Of a stretch of 64,000 nt of DNA, positions 34,065-41,520 are shown piece after piece. The notes below the pieces were generated by a model. It made no database searches and was not told where the DNA came from. It saw only the letters and a list, made by a program, of their open reading frames with translations. The translations under genes were made by a program, and so were the position numbers. Each line of letters begins with the position of its first letter. Position 1 is the first letter of the stretch. Origin of the DNA: a virus; the IMG/VR virus record IMGVR_UViG_3300007512_000008, positions 62,001 to 126,000 of that record. One strand, 5' to 3'.

Positions 34065-34574
34065 ATGGGAACCGTCTTCGAGCAAGGCCAGGAACTTGGG
34101 CGTGGAGACCTGGATATCTTCACCGAAGACTCCGACGGGAACCCAGTCAATGTCTACGAGATTTCATACTCGATCTACTACGTGGACTCGGACAACGGGG
34201 CTGAAGTTCTCATCGGTCCGGATACCCGAACGCCGGTGAATCCTGAGGTCGGGGAATACTACGCTGCGGTCCGGATTCCCAACTCTGCCGTGGCGGGCTG
34301 CTACCGCATCAGGTGGCGGGTCCGAGAGACTGCTTCCTCATCCCAGGAAGGTGCTGTCCAGGAGTTTGGCGTCGTTGCGGATGTCTCAGGAACGGCAGAT
34401 GTCTACACGACGGCGGTCCGGGACCTGATCAACAAGCTCCGGATCATGACCAGGGACAACTGCCTGGGCGGGGACACCCTGGTGGAAGTGGACGCGGACG
34501 GGGAGATCATCCAGGTGAGCCTCGAGGACTTGTACGAGGCGATTGGGGATATGCCCATGCAAGAGGCATCCTGA
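34065..34574 (+). CDS. Virion protein N-terminal half (N-extein) fused to split intein N-fragment
   Basis: 169 residues. Residues 1-132 are a beta-rich structural protein (SYSIYYVDSDNGAEVLIGPD; GCYRIRWRV) ending LINKLRIMTRDN. At C133 an intein block A begins (CLGGDTLVEVDADGEI), then SLEDLYEAIGDMP, and the protein ends 37 residues later. This short N-fragment resembles atypically split inteins of viral terminase genes, whose N-part is only ~25-40 residues. Its stop and the next start overlap (TGATG). The rest of both intein and host protein is encoded at 35493, after an endonuclease gene. Confidence 0.85.
   Translation: MGTVFEQGQELGRGDLDIFTEDSDGNPVNVYEISYSIYYVDSDNGAEVLIGPDTRTPVNPEVGEYYAAVRIPNSAVAGCYRIRWRVRETASSSQEGAVQEFGVVADVSGTADVYTTAVRDLINKLRIMTRDNCLGGDTLVEVDADGEIIQVSLEDLYEAIGDMPMQEAS
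34461..34571 (+). other. Split intein N-fragment (37 residues)
   Basis: Starts at the nucleophile C1 (codon 34461-34463) and contains only block A (CLGGDTLVEV) plus a short helix (LEDLYEAI). Block B is on the C-fragment, so the break falls between blocks A and B rather than at the usual endonuclease position. Confidence 0.85.
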
Positions 34575-35506
34575 TGCCAAGACCCGCGACACCCCCCAAA
34601 GACCCGCCTCCGGAGATCGTCCCGTACCTGGAGAAGCATGAGATCAGTTGGGAGTTGTTCTCGCGCAGGATGGTCCGTGATCCCGAGGTGAAGAGGATTC
34701 GAAGCGAAGTGGTTACCGAACTCCACCAACAGGGGAAAACCTGGGCTCAGATGACAGCTCTCACTTCTTTCGGCGCGGGGCAGCTGAGAGGGTACACCCG
34801 TGCGGTAGGTTGTGTGGCCTCCCGAAAAAACCTGAGCGAAGCGGGAGCACGTTCTGGCAGGGCCCGAAAAGGGGAGAAGAAGCCATGGTTTTCCAAGCAG
34901 ATGAAGGAGAGATGGGAGAAGGGAGAATTCGACTTCCATAGAGGGAGGGTGCGTTCGGAGGAAGAGAGGCAAGCTCTCAGGGATTCTTGGACTCCAGAGA
35001 GGAGAGCAGCGTTTTGCCGAACCATGACGGAACGTTGGGCAAACCCGGAATTCCGGCAGAAGTTGGAAAGATTCCATCAGGACCCAAAGACACGTATGGA
35101 GAGATCCGCACGGCAAGCAGCAGCTATCAAGGCGGATCCCCAGAAATGGTCTTGGGGGAAGGGTTCCCGGGTACGCAGCACCAAATCGGATAGAGCGAGG
35201 TTTTGGGTTCGAAGCACCTTTGAGACCGCTGCTGTCCGGCTATTGGAAGGGGATGTCCAGGTTGCCAGCTACGAGTACGAGCCTGTTTTCAAGGATGAGG
35301 CAGGCCTCACAATTTTGCCAGACTTCAAGGTGGTCTTCACAGACGGGTCATGGAAGATTGTCGAGGTGAAAGCAAGTTGGGTTCTTAGACTCCCCCCAGA
35401 ACACCCCAAAGCCCAGAAGCTCGCGCGTTACCGCCGGTTAGCAGAGCGGCTGGGGGTGTCTTTCGAGATTTGGACAGAACAGGACGTGCTCCATGATCAC
35501 CTCTGA
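34574..35506 (+). CDS. Homing endonuclease, PD-(D/E)XK, inside split-intein gene
   Basis: 310 residues from the ATG overlapping the upstream TGA. The N-terminus is Pro-rich, then a helical DNA-binding region with repeated basic units (MKERWEKGEFDFHRGR; RQALRDSWTPERRAAF; MTERWANPEFRQKLERF). The C-terminal nuclease has RSTFETAAVRLLEGD, ILPDFKVVF and WKIVEVKASWV, giving the PD...ExK triad. The same nuclease occurs in the gene at 14501. It overlaps the C-extein gene by 14 bases. By analogy it would cut intein-less alleles of this virion gene and spread the cassette. Confidence 0.85.
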   Translation: MPRPATPPKDPPPEIVPYLEKHEISWELFSRRMVRDPEVKRIRSEVVTELHQQGKTWAQMTALTSFGAGQLRGYTRAVGCVASRKNLSEAGARSGRARKGEKKPWFSKQMKERWEKGEFDFHRGRVRSEEERQALRDSWTPERRAAFCRTMTERWANPEFRQKLERFHQDPKTRMERSARQAAAIKADPQKWSWGKGSRVRSTKSDRARFWVRSTFETAAVRLLEGDVQVASYEYEPVFKDEAGLTILPDFKVVFTDGSWKIVEVKASWVLRLPPEHPKAQKLARYRRLAERLGVSFEIWTEQDVLHDHL

Positions 35507-35882
35507 GACCAGAAACAGGATTCGCGCCGCTTTCTCAGTGGGTCGGCTGAAGACCCGCACCGTCTCTCCGGAAGGGAAGGGACGTTGGCAGCGTGTTCTG
35601 AAAGCATCCAAGATGGAGATTCCAGATTCTTTGGATTGCCTGGAGGTCTCTACTTCCAGGGGGTCTATGATCCTCACGGAAGACCACAGGGTTTTCACGG
35701 CACCCACTGAGAAGACAGAGGCGAGGAATCTGGAGAAGGGATCTCCTGTGCTGGGGTCTGGGGGCCTGCTGATCCTGGTGACTCAGGTCCGGGCTGCCCC
35801 TCGCGAGCGCTTCATGTTCGACATCACCGTGGAGGGGGATCACAACTTCATTCCCGTGGGGTCTGGGGTCGTGGTGTCAAAC
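35493..35882 (+). other. Split intein C-fragment (130 residues)
   Basis: Contains block B (TEDH), block F (FDITVEGDHNF) and block G (VVVSN followed by C). It begins with its own ATG, and its ribosome site is inside the end of the endonuclease gene. Confidence 0.85.
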
Positions 35883-36383
35883 TGCCCCGACAAGCACTAC
35901 AAGTTCCGTCCTCCTGAAGGAACGGAGACCGTGGGCTGCTACAACCAGGTCTTTGGTTATATCTGGACTGACGAGGAGCTTGCCCAGTATCTCGAGATGG
36001 CCCTCTGGAAGTGGAACCTCTACCCTCCGGACACTTCTGCCAAGTGGACCACGGTCGACAAGGTGTACAAGGGGAAGCAGGGTTGGAGATCAGCTCTCCT
36101 GTGGGGAGCTCTGGTCTTGGCCGCCCAGGCTCTCAGCTTCCAGTGGGTCGCGAATGAGTTCGGCTACAGCATCGGAGGAATCAGCCTCGATCTGGAGAAG
36201 TCCTCCAAGTACCAGGCCCTCCGGGCGGACGCCGAGGCTCAGTGGACTCAGCTCACAGAGGCGAAGCAGCGTACCGAGAAGTACATGCGGGGCTTGGCCC
36301 AGCCCAGGTTCGGCAGGGGGGTGAGGTCGGCCTTTGGTCCACATGTGGGAGCGGGAATTTTGTCTCCACGGTCATTCATCTAA
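35493..36383 (+). CDS. Split intein C-fragment fused to virion protein C-terminal half (C-extein)
   Basis: 296 residues. Residues 1-130 are the intein C-fragment: block B (GSMILTEDHRVFT, with the T-x-x-H), then blocks F and G (FMFDITVEGDHNFIPVGSG, VVVSN). Asn130 is the splice residue and Cys131 the +1 nucleophile; the penultimate residue is Ser rather than the usual His. Residues 131-296 (CPDKHYKFRPPEGTE..., WTDEELAQYLEMALWKWN) are the rest of the virion protein, with a helix-rich end (SKYQALRADAEAQW). Trans-splicing with the 34065 product is needed for a full protein. Confidence 0.85.
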   Translation: MITSETRNRIRAAFSVGRLKTRTVSPEGKGRWQRVLKASKMEIPDSLDCLEVSTSRGSMILTEDHRVFTAPTEKTEARNLEKGSPVLGSGGLLILVTQVRAAPRERFMFDITVEGDHNFIPVGSGVVVSNCPDKHYKFRPPEGTETVGCYNQVFGYIWTDEELAQYLEMALWKWNLYPPDTSAKWTTVDKVYKGKQGWRSALLWGALVLAAQALSFQWVANEFGYSIGGISLDLEKSSKYQALRADAEAQWTQLTEAKQRTEKYMRGLAQPRFGRGVRSAFGPHVGAGILSPRSFI

Positions 36384-36448
36384 CCGGTTTTTAGGGCTTT
36401 ATTTGGGACGCAGGGTACGGTAACCTTCCTTCAAGGGGGTTCTCACCC

Positions 36449-37966
36449 ATGCCCATCATCTGTCCCCATTGCTCACGTAGATTCAAGGGCACATCGATCA
36501 ATTCCAGGCACAAACGTGTCTGTGCCGGATGGCCGAACCCACCCTCTCCGATCCCCTGCCTGTGCGGCCATGAATCCACTTCATCTACCCAGATGAAGCG
36601 CCACCGTCGGACTTGCTTTACATGGCAGTCTCGGGACAAGAAGGCAGTGGCCCAGGCGCGGAAGCGGGAGACCTCTCTTCGGAGGCACGGGGTCGAGAAC
36701 GGTTCTCAGGCCCCTTCTGTGCAGGCACGACGTGCTGCGACCAACCTCGAGAGATACGGACACACCAATCCGGGAGCCTCAGAGCAGGCCAAGGCCAAGA
36801 TCCGACAGACCAACCTGGAACGCTATGGCGTAGAGCATGTCACCTCATCTCCGGAGGTTCAGGCTCGGATGCGGGAGACCCTACGGAGGAATCATGGGGT
36901 CGGCAACCCGTTTGAGTCCCCGGAGGTCCAGGCCAAGATCCGAGCTACGATGCTCGAGAGGTACGGAGTTGAGAATCCCCAGCAGTGTCCGGAGATCCGA
37001 GCCCGCACGACAGCTACGTGCAAGGCCCGTTACGGAGGCAGGCTTCTTGCTTCTCCGGAGATTGCTGCGAAGGCTCGAGCCACGAACCTGGAACGCTACG
37101 GGGACGAGGTCCCTCAGCGCACTCCCGAACTTCGGGAGAGGACCCGCCAGACCAACATGGAGAGGTACGGAGTCCCCTGGACCTGCATGGACCCAGAGGT
37201 CCGAGCGAAGCAGCTGGCGACGCACCACAAGAGGTATGGGTCCCACTACTTCGCCTCAGAGGAGGGCAAGGCCCAGATTCTCGCATCTTTCCGAGAGAGG
37301 TATGGGGTCGATCATTGGATGCAGGCTGAGGGGGCGTGGGACAGGCTCGTCGCCGTGTTCCAAGAGAGATACGGAGTCGACCATCCTCTTCAGCTCGCAG
37401 AGTTCCTGGAGAAGCGCGTCCGGACAACCCAGGCCCGCTATGGCGTGGACCACGTGCTTCAGGACGTGGAAATCATGGCCCGTCTCCAAGCCACGAACAT
37501 GGAGAGGTATGGCCACCCCTTTGCGATGCAAAACAAGGAGGTGAGCAGTAGGATGGTTGCCACCAAGATCGAACGGTACGGAAATCCCTGGGGACCCTCT
37601 CCGGTAGACGGACCCAACGGTCTGGAACAAGCCGTTCATGCCCTTGCCCCAGAGGGATCCCTCCTATTCACAGGGGATTTCACGTTCTGGAGATGGCTGC
37701 CAACACTCTCCAAGCACAAGAACCCCGATTTCATCGTTCCGGGACCTGATCCGGACCATCCCAAGCGGGGAGTCACGAAGGTCGTAGAAGCGTTTGGCGA
37801 CTACTGGCACAGCCGGATGTTCACGGGAAAGGTGCCGTTCGCCCACGAGCAGGAGCTCATCTCCGCCTATCAAGAGGTCGGTATCGAGTGCCTGGTCGTC
37901 TGGGAGTCCGAGGTCAACTCAGAGCCTGAGGGAGTTCAAGCCCGGCTGGCCAAGTTCCTCTCGTAG
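36449..37966 (+). CDS. Vsr-like homing endonuclease with ~12 ERYG repeats
   Basis: 505 residues. Two N-terminal zinc knuckles (CPHCSRRFKGTSINSRHKRVC; CLCGHESTSSTQMKRHRRTC) precede about a dozen ~26-residue repeats of the type RATNLERYGVENPxxSPEVQ (residues ~70-390), probably a modular DNA-recognition array. The C-terminal domain has NPDFIVPG, KVVEAFGDYWHS and a final CLVVWESEV, resembling Vsr/EDxHD-type nucleases known from phage homing genes. It starts 65 bases after the fractured virion gene, so it may be a second homing element at the same site. Confidence 0.75.
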   Translation: MPIICPHCSRRFKGTSINSRHKRVCAGWPNPPSPIPCLCGHESTSSTQMKRHRRTCFTWQSRDKKAVAQARKRETSLRRHGVENGSQAPSVQARRAATNLERYGHTNPGASEQAKAKIRQTNLERYGVEHVTSSPEVQARMRETLRRNHGVGNPFESPEVQAKIRATMLERYGVENPQQCPEIRARTTATCKARYGGRLLASPEIAAKARATNLERYGDEVPQRTPELRERTRQTNMERYGVPWTCMDPEVRAKQLATHHKRYGSHYFASEEGKAQILASFRERYGVDHWMQAEGAWDRLVAVFQERYGVDHPLQLAEFLEKRVRTTQARYGVDHVLQDVEIMARLQATNMERYGHPFAMQNKEVSSRMVATKIERYGNPWGPSPVDGPNGLEQAVHALAPEGSLLFTGDFTFWRWLPTLSKHKNPDFIVPGPDPDHPKRGVTKVVEAFGDYWHSRMFTGKVPFAHEQELISAYQEVGIECLVVWESEVNSEPEGVQARLAKFLS

Positions 37967-37968
37967 TT

Positions 37969-38190
37969 TCAGGAAACCAGCGCCCAGGTATCTGAGTCGG
38001 ACGGGTGCTCTACGAACCCCGCACGGATGAAGTACTCGGGGTCGATTTGGGAGGACTCGCCCATCTTGACGGCGATTCGCCGCCCGTTGTGGGAGTAGCT
38101 GGCGATCCAACCTGCTTCCTCCAGGAGCTCAGCGAACAGCGTAGCCAGGCCGGCGGACTCGAAGGTGTGTGAGAAGACACGGTAGAACAT
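37969..38190 (-). CDS. Small unknown protein
   Basis: 73 residues. MFYRVFSHTFESAGLATLFA starts an alpha/beta fold, with EEAGWIASYSHNGRRIAVK and EYFIRAGFVEHP. It looks like a complete small globular protein; no family recognised. It abuts the homing endonuclease tail-to-tail (2-base gap) and is probably co-transcribed with the gene at 38212. Confidence 0.5.
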   Translation of the reverse strand: MFYRVFSHTFESAGLATLFAELLEEAGWIASYSHNGRRIAVKMGESSQIDPEYFIRAGFVEHPSDSDTWALVS

Positions 38191-38211
38191 GGTTGTCTCG
38201 GGGGCTTGGGC

Positions 38212-38631
38212 TCAGTGTTCGTCGTTGGTGGTCCAGACCACCTTGTGGTCCTGGTTGCGGTCGGTGATCTCGGTGCAGTAGCCCTCTTTCGTGTAGGTCC
38301 GGCACTTCCGGCAGGCCTTGGCCGCCCGGATGGATGAGAAGCTCTCGCCGCAGGAGCACTCGTAGTGGCAGAGCGCCATCGTCTCGGCGTAGCGAGCCTC
38401 GTCCGCCGCGACCTGCTCGGCCTCGAAGTCGGCGGAGAAGTCCCGGACCGCGCCGGAGCGGAGATCCTCGGACGCCACCTTGCAGCAGCGCGCGGCGTGG
38501 CGGTGCTGCCGATAGCAGTTCGTGCACCCGGCGCACTTGAACGGGTGCGCGTTGGGTCCCGTCAGCTCGACCGGGAAGCCGTTCACGAGGACGGTACGGG
38601 CGGAGGCGGAGCGGGTTTCTGAAGCGGCCAT
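38212..38631 (-). CDS. Cysteine-rich zinc-binding protein
   Basis: 139 residues with ten or so cysteines in two groups: FKCAGCTNCYRQHRHAARCC near residue 31 and HYECSCGESFSSIRAAKACR followed by CRTYTKEGYC near 89. At least two zinc sites are likely. ATG 38631 has AGGAGA upstream and the two-box motif at 38652-38679. The role is unknown; a nucleic-acid or transcription-factor contact is plausible. Confidence 0.6.
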   Translation of the reverse strand: MAASETRSASARTVLVNGFPVELTGPNAHPFKCAGCTNCYRQHRHAARCCKVASEDLRSGAVRDFSADFEAEQVAADEARYAETMALCHYECSCGESFSSIRAAKACRKCRTYTKEGYCTEITDRNQDHKVVWTTNDEH

Positions 38632-38651
38632 GTTGTTCTCCTGTCGCCTTC

Positions 38652-38679
38652 GTTACGTCCAGCCCCGCAGGAGGGAAAC
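38652..38679 (-). promoter_or_regulatory. Two-box promoter motif GTTTCC-N16-CGTAAC
   Basis: Minus-strand GTTTCC, 16 bases, CGTAAC; 20 bases upstream of the ATG at 38631. Confidence 0.7.
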
Positions 38680-38735
38680 CCTCCCTACTCCCAATCGCGA
38701 ACCCATAGTTGGGCGCACCTCCCCGCTCCACGTGA

Positions 38736-38912
38736 TCAGGCCCCGTGCTTGCTGGGTTGGCTGTCCCATTCCTCTCCCTGGTGTCCGTAGGTGTAGAAGT
38801 GGTTGCAGCGGCCGTTCCGACACTGGTACGTAGGTCGCCCGTCAGCAGCCTCTCCTGTCCGCTCGACGGTTTTCTTCCCACACGCGGAGCATTGACCCCG
38901 TTCTACTTTCAC
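38736..38912 (-). CDS. 58-residue zinc ribbon protein
   Basis: A GTG start with TAGGAGG six bases upstream. MKVERGQCSACGKKTVERTG followed by YQCRNGRCNHFYTYGHQ gives a CxxC...CxxxxC ribbon with a nearby His. It lies between the genes at 38212 and 38931 on the same strand. Too short to be confident of function; the ribosome site and zinc spacing support a real gene. Confidence 0.65.
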   Translation of the reverse strand: MKVERGQCSACGKKTVERTGEAADGRPTYQCRNGRCNHFYTYGHQGEEWDSQPSKHGA

Positions 38913-38930
38913 GACGCCCCTCCTATCGGA

Positions 38931-39242
38931 TCATTGACGGAGCGCTTCTCGATCCAGAGCCTCTTGCAGGAGGTTCTCCAGTTCCTTGACGCGCGCTTCG
39001 AGCTCTCGCTGTTTCATCGCGTGGGTGGAGTTGATGAGCTCTCCGGACTCCCACTTTGCCAGCTGGCCGTTCTGGAACTGTTGGCGGCGGAGCCCTGTGA
39101 GGATGCTACCTACTTGGCCAGCCAAGCTGATGGCGTGTCTGAGAGCAGCGGCTTCAACTGGAGCCGCCACCTCCTCTGCGTGGGCCAGCATATCCTGATG
39201 CAGGCCCGAAGCCGCTTGGACCAACCTGTCGTACCTGCTCAT
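38931..39242 (-). CDS. Helical/coiled-coil protein
   Basis: 103 residues from ATG 39242 with GGAGGT four bases upstream. Almost entirely helical: SRYDRLVQAASGLHQDMLAH and a heptad-like C-terminus (MKQRELEARVKELENLLQEA). A coiled-coil oligomer is likely. A weaker promoter-like copy (GCTTCC, 17 bases, CGGTAA) lies at 39260-39288. Confidence 0.6.
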   Translation of the reverse strand: MSRYDRLVQAASGLHQDMLAHAEEVAAPVEAAALRHAISLAGQVGSILTGLRRQQFQNGQLAKWESGELINSTHAMKQRELEARVKELENLLQEALDREALRQ

Positions 39243-39268
39243 AGCACCTCCATGGAGGGTTACCGGGA

Positions 39269-39562
39269 TCACTCGTCGTAGAGGAAGCTGTCCTCCTCGG
39301 CAAGTCTGTCCTCGAAGTCCCATGCCTGGGAACGAGCCCTGTTGTAGCAGACCAAGCAGAACCGGAAGGTGAGGTATCTCCACCGACCATCGTAGAAGTA
39401 GCGGGCGCGGGCGTCCCAGTACCTCTTGCCGCAGTCCCCACCACAGTCTCGGCAGGTGTGCTTCTTCAGGGAGTTCCGCACCGTTCCTGTGAGAGATACG
39501 ACCCCACCCTCAGCGTTGAACTCAAGCTGGTTTGAGCCCGGCGTTCTCTGCAGACGTCCCAT
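39269..39562 (-). CDS. Zinc-binding protein
   Basis: 97 residues with GGAGGT before ATG 39562. A cysteine cluster (CRDCGGDCGKRYWDARARYF and later CLVCYNRARSQ) forms a likely zinc site split by a beta hairpin, and the C-terminus is acidic. First gene of the minus-strand run driven by the divergent promoter at 39583-39610. Confidence 0.6.
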   Translation of the reverse strand: MGRLQRTPGSNQLEFNAEGGVVSLTGTVRNSLKKHTCRDCGGDCGKRYWDARARYFYDGRWRYLTFRFCLVCYNRARSQAWDFEDRLAEEDSFLYDE

Positions 39563-39582
39563 GATGACACCTCCATGGAAGA

Positions 39583-39610
39583 GTTACGTAGACATCCAGA
39601 ATGAGGAAGT
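39583..39610 (-). promoter_or_regulatory. Two-box promoter motif, minus half of a divergent pair
   Basis: Minus-strand ACTTCC (diverged from GTTTCC), 16 bases, CGTAAC, 20 bases from ATG 39562. Its outer box overlaps that of the + motif in the palindrome GGAAGTTTCC (39605-39614). Confidence 0.6.
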
Positions 39611-39636
39611 TTCCATAAGGGGGCACCAGACGTAAC
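39609..39636 (+). promoter_or_regulatory. Two-box promoter motif, plus half of a divergent pair
   Basis: GTTTCC (39609-39614), 16 bases, CGTAAC (39631-39636), 20 bases before the ATG at 39657. This is the only strong + strand copy and shows the motif is tied to gene direction. Confidence 0.7.
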
Positions 39637-39656
39637 TGCTTCGCAAAGGAGCCTCT

Positions 39657-40157
39657 ATGGATCCCGACCCCTCCGTCTTCCTCTGGTGTCTCAACTACCG
39701 CAACAACGGCATGTGGACTCTCCTCTCCGACTACCGGGACGCGAGCGAAGCTGCTGCCCTGGCGGTCGCTGTGTACATCGCCTACCGGGGCATCATCCGT
39801 GACACCCATTGCTCCGACGACACCATCGTCATCGAGACTCCATCCATCATGGGAGCAGTGGATGTCCTCTACCTGAAGGGACACCCTTCCCTGATCCGTG
39901 AGGTCCGACGGGTCCTCTCCACTTTCCGGAGCGGGTCGGTCCGCGAGGTCTTCGAAGAGATCATGGAGATCCCGTATCCGGAGAGCCTCCGAGGCGACCC
40001 CTACCGGGCGGTCTGGGCGGTCGGAGACCTCCTCAGGAACCCGGAGTTCACCCCGGAGGAGTGCGTCGATACCCTTCCTCCGTATCGGAACAACAAGATG
40101 GGTCCGTTCTCCGAACACCAGCCCCCGCCGTGCTACGGAGGACAGCTCCCTACTTGA
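39657..40157 (+). CDS. Unknown 166-residue protein
   Basis: MDPDPSVFLWCLNYRNNGMW begins a mixed alpha/beta protein with an Ala-rich helix (SEAAALAVAVYIAYRG) and a helical C-terminal half (VREVFEEIMEIPYPESLRGD). No family recognised. It has AAGGAG upstream and its own two-box promoter. It ends eight bases inside the convergent gene at 40150. Confidence 0.55.
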   Translation: MDPDPSVFLWCLNYRNNGMWTLLSDYRDASEAAALAVAVYIAYRGIIRDTHCSDDTIVIETPSIMGAVDVLYLKGHPSLIREVRRVLSTFRSGSVREVFEEIMEIPYPESLRGDPYRAVWAVGDLLRNPEFTPEECVDTLPPYRNNKMGPFSEHQPPPCYGGQLPT

Positions 40158-40560
40158 TCCAAGCCAGGGTCCAGATGGCTCCTTCCGCAGACTTGCCTTC
40201 GAAGGCGAGACCCTGGAACGTGCAGTTCTCTCCTGTGCAGGATTTCTCCCCATCCCTCCCAGACAGAAGCTCCGATCCGCAGCGGAAGCAGAACTGAGGA
40301 TAGCCCGACCCTTCTACTGCGGACAGCGCAAAGGAATCCCCCGGGCTCGAGAGGATCCCCGCGAGAGGGTGGTGCTCCCGGAGGTTGTTCCCTTCCGTCG
40401 GGCACTCCATGTTCGAGCAGTACCAGTGGGTGCTCTTGTCTGCCCCCGGCTGGGGGCCCTCGAAGTTCGAGTCCTCCCATGCGTTGAGGGCGTCCGCCTC
40501 CAGGGCGTAGAAGTCCCTCTCAACACGCTCGAGGGTTCTGGAACAGCAGGGGCATCTCAT
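40150..40560 (-). CDS. Zinc ribbon protein with three cysteine pairs
   Basis: 136 residues from ATG 40560 with GGAGA upstream. MRCPCCSRTLERVERDFYAL resembles Lar-type/restriction-alleviation ribbons (CPxCxxxxL...AxxAWN: here ADALNAWEDSNFEG), followed by CSNMECPTEG, FCFRCGSEL and CTGENCTF. Several zinc sites are likely. It overlaps the upstream gene by four bases (ATGA). Confidence 0.6.
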   Translation of the reverse strand: MRCPCCSRTLERVERDFYALEADALNAWEDSNFEGPQPGADKSTHWYCSNMECPTEGNNLREHHPLAGILSSPGDSFALSAVEGSGYPQFCFRCGSELLSGRDGEKSCTGENCTFQGLAFEGKSAEGAIWTLAWIK

Positions 40561-40997
40561 TCCTTCTCCAGGAGCCTCTTCATGACCTTGAGCGCAGCGG
40601 AACGCTCCCAGCGCCTCCGAAGAGCATACCGTCTCTTCAGAGCTTCCTTCCGACGTCTCTCCGTCTTCCGTTGGCGGAAGTTCCCGTGGCAGTTCCAGCC
40701 CTGAGGGCCCCACGGAGGTATGTCTTCCCCGTCCTTGAGGACCTTCCAGTAGCTGAGGTCCTCCCCGCTGTGCGGACCTACCAATACGACGTGGCGGAGA
40801 GATAGGCGGCGCCAGATCCGTGCGTTCTTCTTCGGGAACCTGCCGGGCCACGGCCACCGGTGCATACTCTCACCGCACTTGGGGCAGAGAGGAACAGAGG
40901 GTGCTTCTCCGTATCCGGTCTGCTTCTGCCTTCTCGCCCCCTCTCGACAGGGAAGGCAGAACCACTGGATCTTGATGCTGTTGGTAGGGGAGCCCAT
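40557..40997 (-). CDS. Zinc-binding basic protein
   Basis: 146 residues. N-terminal CLPCREGARRQKQ and CPKCGESMHRW form a zinc site. A C-terminal run rich in Arg/Lys (RQRKTERRRKEALKRRYALR) suggests nucleic-acid binding. Coupled to the ribbon gene downstream by an ATGA overlap and separated by nine bases from the gene upstream. Confidence 0.6.
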   Translation of the reverse strand: MGSPTNSIKIQWFCLPCREGARRQKQTGYGEAPSVPLCPKCGESMHRWPWPGRFPKKNARIWRRLSLRHVVLVGPHSGEDLSYWKVLKDGEDIPPWGPQGWNCHGNFRQRKTERRRKEALKRRYALRRRWERSAALKVMKRLLEKE

Positions 40998-41006
40998 GCC
41001 CCTACC

Positions 41007-41456
41007 CTACCGGAAGATGGCCTCCAGAGCAGGATCCAGTTCCTGAACCATGTCCGGCCGTCCGGGATGTGGGATCCCGTTCAAGGTGAACGGACGCCAA
41101 CGGTGGTGTTTGATGAGGAAACACACCACCCGAAGGTCGGCTTGCCCCGGAGTGCTCAGACAGATCATCACTACCGCCCCGAACTCTTGGACCAGAGGCT
41201 TGATCCCCGGGTCCCGGTACGTCGCGACGTCCGTCCGAAGGGCCTCAAGGATGTCTCCCCGATTCATGGAGATTTCCCGCTGCTGCGCCGCCTCGTAGAT
41301 CCAGGGACACTTGGCCATGAGCATCTGAATGGTGATCGCGATCTGAGCCTGGCCTGCGACCTGCTCCTGGAACTCGCGTCGGTTCCGGTACTCGTAGACC
41401 CATCCGATGATCTTTGCTACTGCGAGTTCCTCTACCCATTTCCTTGTTCCGGGCAT
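41007..41456 (-). CDS. Unknown 149-residue helical protein
   Basis: ATG 41456 has AAGGAGGG four bases upstream; the longer frame is a shadow of the divergent gene. Begins MPGTRKWVEELAVAKIIGWV and is mainly helical up to residue ~75 (AQIAITIQMLMAKCPWIYEA); the second half is alpha/beta (GAVVMICLSTPGQADLRVV). First of a three-gene minus operon (41456 to 40150). Not recognised. Confidence 0.55.
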   Translation of the reverse strand: MPGTRKWVEELAVAKIIGWVYEYRNRREFQEQVAGQAQIAITIQMLMAKCPWIYEAAQQREISMNRGDILEALRTDVATYRDPGIKPLVQEFGAVVMICLSTPGQADLRVVCFLIKHHRWRPFTLNGIPHPGRPDMVQELDPALEAIFR

Positions 41457-41520
41457 CAGCCCTCCTTGTAGTGCTGCCCGGTTACCGGCGCGGTAATCAG
41501 GTGTAGATTCTGGAGGTGTC

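Larger units (their letters stand above)
34461..35882 (+). mobile_element. Split-intein / homing-endonuclease cassette in a fractured virion gene
   Basis: The unit runs from the first intein residue to the last and contains IntN, a separate PD-(D/E)XK endonuclease gene and IntC. Removing it joins ...KLRIMTRDN directly to CPDKHYKFRPP..., restoring a continuous ~298-residue virion protein. The arrangement matches the fractured-gene class of split inteins with an endonuclease gene in the break. Confidence 0.8.
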
